A stretch of DNA of 64,000 bases from Desulfacinum hydrothermale DSM 13146 (GTDB lineage Bacteria; Desulfobacterota; Syntrophobacteria; Syntrophobacterales; DSM-9756), in NCBI RefSeq assembly GCF_900176285.1, contig NZ_FWXF01000004.1, positions 162,106 through 226,105 on the forward strand, written 5' to 3'. Below are positions 61,501 through 64,000 of this stretch, piece by piece. The notes under the pieces were generated by a model. It made no database searches and had not been told where the DNA came from. It saw only the letters and a list, made by a program, of their open reading frames with translations. Both the position numbers and the translations under genes were made by a program. The first letter of the stretch is position 1. Every line of letters starts with the position of its first letter.

Positions 61501-62733
61501 CTACCTTAGATTGCAGCCGGTGGTATCAGCGGGCGGGGTCACGTCCTGGGCCGGAAACACCTTGAACGGCTTGAGGATCCGAATCGGGTAGGCACTGTCG
61601 GCCGCGGTTCGTCCCCAGAAGGCGTCGGTCAGGGCCTGGTGGTCTTCCGGGCGCAGGGTGATGGTGCCCACCGGCAGGGTCACGGTGAGACCGGCTAGGG
61701 CGGCGGCGATGGCTTCCTTGTCGGTGCTTTTGGCCTTTTCGGCGGCGGCCTTGTAAGTCAATACCGCAGCGTAGGCGCCCTGGGCGTTATAGGATGGGAA
61801 CTGACCGAAACGCTTCTGGTAGGCCTTCCGGAATGCCACGTTCTGGGGTGTATCGTTGCCCAGGAACCAGTACCGGGTGCCGACCCAGATTCCTTCGGGC
61901 ATCTTGTCGCCCAACGCGTACAGCACTTCGGTGGCCGCCCCCAGGGTCATGAGGACCTGGGTACCGGATTGGAAAAAGCCCATGGCGTCGGCCTGGCGAA
62001 CGAAATCGATCAGGTTGCCGCCCCACAAGGACACCAGGACGCCGTCCGGTTTGCTTTCCATCAGTTTGGTGATGTAGGCGCTGAAGTCGGTGGTTTTGAT
62101 CGGGGCGAAGGCCACCTTGTCATCAGGCAGAAAGACGGCATCGGGTTTCTTTTCTTTCAGATACTTCTTGAAGTATTCCCAGGACTGGTGGCCGAAGGCG
62201 TAGTCGGGACCGATGGTCGACCAGGTCTGGGCTTGGCTCTCGGCAGCCAGAAGTGCTGCGGCCTTGATGTTCTGGTTGATGTTGACCGAGATGCGGAAGG
62301 TGTACTTGTTGCAAAGGCTGCCCGTCACATCCGGGGTGGCGGCATGGGTGATGATGAGAGGCGTCTTCATCTCCGGGATGGTCGGCACCACGGTTTTGGC
62401 CACGCCGCTGGAGTCGAGCCCGATCAGGACATCCACTCCGTTCTGATAAACCAGCTTCCGAATGGCGCGAACCGCCACATCCGCTTTGCCCGTGGAATCC
62501 TCAAAGTAGGCTTCCACCTGGCGGCCCAGGATGCCTCCCTGGGCATTGATTTCGTCGATCGCCAGTTGAGCGCCCTGCTTGGCAAACTGCCCGTAAGTGG
62601 AGAACGGGCCGGACATGATGTACACAAAGCCCATCTTGACGGGCTTTTCCGCCAGGGCGCTCACAGGCGCCGCCAGCAAACCGGCCAGCAAGAAGGCAAC
62701 CAGGATCCAGGATAGGCGTGGTTTTCTCATCAT
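61501..62733 (-). CDS. livJ: Branched-chain amino-acid ABC transporter substrate-binding protein
   Basis: A 410-residue periplasmic-binding protein with a Sec signal peptide (residues 1-28, cleavage after ALA), the Peripla_BP_6 start PVKMGFVYIMSGPFSTYG and the RISVNINQNIKAAAL hinge region. It delivers Leu/Ile/Val or related ligands to LivHMGF; some close relatives bind short-chain amides or aromatic acids, so the ligand is uncertain. GAGGAGGTTC precedes the ATG pair. It is the first gene of the operon. Confidence 0.93.
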   Translation of the reverse strand: MMRKPRLSWILVAFLLAGLLAAPVSALAEKPVKMGFVYIMSGPFSTYGQFAKQGAQLAIDEINAQGGILGRQVEAYFEDSTGKADVAVRAIRKLVYQNGVDVLIGLDSSGVAKTVVPTIPEMKTPLIITHAATPDVTGSLCNKYTFRISVNINQNIKAAALLAAESQAQTWSTIGPDYAFGHQSWEYFKKYLKEKKPDAVFLPDDKVAFAPIKTTDFSAYITKLMESKPDGVLVSLWGGNLIDFVRQADAMGFFQSGTQVLMTLGAATEVLYALGDKMPEGIWVGTRYWFLGNDTPQNVAFRKAYQKRFGQFPSYNAQGAYAAVLTYKAAAEKAKSTDKEAIAAALAGLTVTLPVGTITLRPEDHQALTDAFWGRTAADSAYPIRILKPFKVFPAQDVTPPADTTGCNLR

Positions 62734-62988
62734 GAACCTCCTCTAAATTGTGTAATGGTTCAATTGATGGATACAGGAATTCAGCAGGTCGCATGAGAGA
62801 GTGGAGACGGGATCTTTTGCGTTGGGTCCCGGGCGGTTTCTCGATCGTCCTCGCGACCGCATGCCATCCAGGCCATGCGTTCCGGCCGCCGAGACCATCT
62901 ACCAGCAAAAACAGCTTCAACATACCGCCTCTTGCCCCATGGCTCAACCAATAAATTGATGTCGGTGGGACGGGACTTGTGGTCCCGA

Positions 62989-63641
62989 GTGCCCTTCTTC
63001 GTGTGCAAGCGGGTGCGGAAACGCGTGGAGCAGGAAGCCCGGCGGGGCCGTTCCAAGACGGTCCGGCTGGCCCAAGTGAACGTCTGCCGGAAGCGTTTTG
63101 TCAAGCAGATGGACCGGGTGGTCAAGGGATTCCAGGAGGACCACTGCTTCGGGCCGGTGGGTTTCCCAACCGAACGGTGGAAGATCATGGGCTGGCCGAG
63201 GAACTGGAAGCGCTGCTGGAAAAAAGAGATATCAGGGCTTTCTTGCACGATCGGGTCAAAGAGCCGCTGAGAATGCTCCAGGGATTCCGGATCGTGCCGG
63301 CGGATTGCCCCAATGCCTGTTCCCAGCCCCAGATCGTGGATCTGGTGATCAGCGGGGCACTGCGGCCCGGATTGCGGCCAGGAAGTATGCAGCGCCTGTG
63401 GAGCTTGTGTCGAGGGATGCAAAGAAGATGCAGTCTGCCTAGAGGACGGACTCGATCGCCCGCGCATCTTTGCCTGGAAGGAACCTTTTCTGGTGGTCGA
63501 CCTGTGCCTGGATCATTTTCAGCGGCACAGCCGCAACGGTGAGCGGTTCGGTGAAATCCTGGACGAATTCGGGCTGCCCGAACATCCTTGTTGGGAGATG
63601 GCAAGAAAAAGAAAACCTCTTCATCTGGATCAAAGTCTTTG
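62989..63641 (+). pseudogene. Frameshifted Fe-S protein with sulfite-reductase-type siroheme/Fe-S motif
   Basis: Reading from the GTG at 62989 gives FFVCKRVRKRVEQEARR, then CRKRFVKQMDRVVKGFQ; near 63160 the frame shifts and the sense continues FPNRTVEDHGLAEELEALLEKRD and ADCPNACSQPQIVDL (a CPNAC Fe-S/siroheme-binding motif); near 63375 it shifts back to C-x2-C-x2-C-x3-C (CSACGACVEGC), ending at 63641. The three parts read together as one nitrite/sulfite-reductase-like ferredoxin of about 215 residues. With two shifts it is a decayed gene, next to an IS element. Confidence 0.6.
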
Positions 63642-63711
63642 GTGACCTTATGGGATTGGTTGAGGTCCAAGGCAGAAGAGAGATATCCCTTAATCCGTGA
63701 AATTGCACCTA

Positions 63712-64000
63712 TGCATAAGACTATCTTGTGGCGGATATCCCATTGAATTTACATCTCATTTATGCTATAGGACCTCCTGTCACATTTTCACCCGGCAGGT
63801 GCACTCATGAAGAAAATTGAGATCGAACAATCTTCGAAGGCCTTCTACAGCGGACACGCTGGCTTGGCCCTTGTGGGGAATCTGATCAACGGGTACACGA
63901 GCCTGTGCGAGCAGTTGGAAAAGCAAGTTCCAGGGCGACCAATGATCTCGCACGCAGATGTGGTCAAGACCTACTTGGGGCTTCTGTGCCTGGGTAAGAG
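63712..64000 (+). mobile_element. Left part of an IS1380-type insertion sequence
   Basis: An AT-richer leader with a promoter (TTGAAT 63743-63748, 17 bp, TATAGG 63766-63771) precedes a transposase start at 63807. The left border near 63712 is a guess; the terminal repeat was not identified, and the right part lies outside the window. Confidence 0.5.
63807..64000 (+). CDS. IS1380-family transposase, N-terminal part
   Basis: The first 64 residues are visible: a Lys-Ile-Glu-rich start, then HAGLALVGNLING, ISHADVVKTYLGLLCLGK, which is the N-terminal pattern of IS1380 transposases. The catalytic DDE domain is beyond the right edge. Start ATG 63807 with GGCAGGTG upstream. Confidence 0.8.
   Translation, partial: MKKIEIEQSSKAFYSGHAGLALVGNLINGYTSLCEQLEKQVPGRPMISHADVVKTYLGLLCLGK

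Noticed and set aside
1..64000. tRNA, rRNA genes and CRISPR arrays
   Set aside because: Reading both strands gave no cloverleaf with a T-loop GGTTCGAATCC-type block in context, no rRNA, and no regularly spaced repeats. The GGTGCGAATCC at 7220 belongs to the riboswitch.

Overview
The window is GC-rich, densely coded DNA from a strictly anaerobic sulfate-reducing bacterium. The evidence is a complete dissimilatory sulfite reductase locus (dsrD, dsrA, dsrB, a cbiA-type amidase, dsrC), an Asp-ligated 7Fe ferredoxin, a periplasmic tetraheme cytochrome c3, a [NiFe]-hydrogenase maturation cluster and futalosine-type menaquinone genes. Gene content and protein resemblance suggest a Syntrophobacter/Desulfacinum-like lineage (Desulfobacterota); that placement is inference. 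No rRNA, tRNA or CRISPR array was seen.

Layout. 1-535: 5' part of a TPR gene. 0.67-6 kb: the Dsr locus, with a TTGACA promoter and a GTGAA-N4-TTCAC palindrome, ending in a strong terminator; the ferredoxin follows with its own promoter and terminator. 6.2-7.1 kb: cytochrome c3 and a DUF3303-like gene. 7.2-8.6 kb: cobalamin riboswitch, terminator, cobT. 8.7-10.7 kb: TPR plus periplasmic-binding-fold lipoprotein. 10.7-14.8 kb: hrcA-grpE-dnaK with promoter and CIRCE operator. 14.9-23.3 kb: DtxR-type regulator, small proteins, cysteine desulfurase-pyrE, an enoyl-CoA hydratase-family gene opposite a KaiC-like/XRE/cupin fusion regulator, a FlK-like thioesterase and a CDF metal exporter. 23.4-32 kb: hypA-hypB-hypF-hypD and hypE, split by a Wzz-like protein carrying a degenerate tyrosine-recombinase-like domain; hypC is not in the window.

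32-46 kb: radical SAM (AmmeMemoRadiSam type), PPC/DUF296, AmpG, lysine-2,3-aminomutase family, a cysteine synthase fused to a motif-less cysteinyl-tRNA synthetase-like domain, a frameshifted panE, the menaquinone genes mqnP-ubiE-mqnL and rlmD. 46-57 kb: PBP1b, trmO, a TPR lipoprotein, an AI-2E family permease, malic enzyme, leuA with a leucine leader-peptide attenuator, cca and a queuosine-salvage gene. 57.4-64 kb: a liv branched-chain amino-acid ABC operon bordered by a probable transposase remnant on one side and a frameshifted Fe-S gene plus the start of an IS1380-type transposase on the other, so this end looks like a mobile or decaying part of the chromosome.

Themes. Siroheme and cobamide metabolism recur (cbiA in the Dsr operon, riboswitch-controlled cobT). 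Regulation is readable in many leaders: Rex-like box, CIRCE, B12 riboswitch and leucine attenuator. A family of about 155-180 bp intergenic elements with inverted ends occurs at three sites and possibly a fourth. Three proteins have unusual fusions that retain folds but lack catalytic motifs: KaiC-like/XRE/cupin, Wzz/recombinase and CysK/CysRS.
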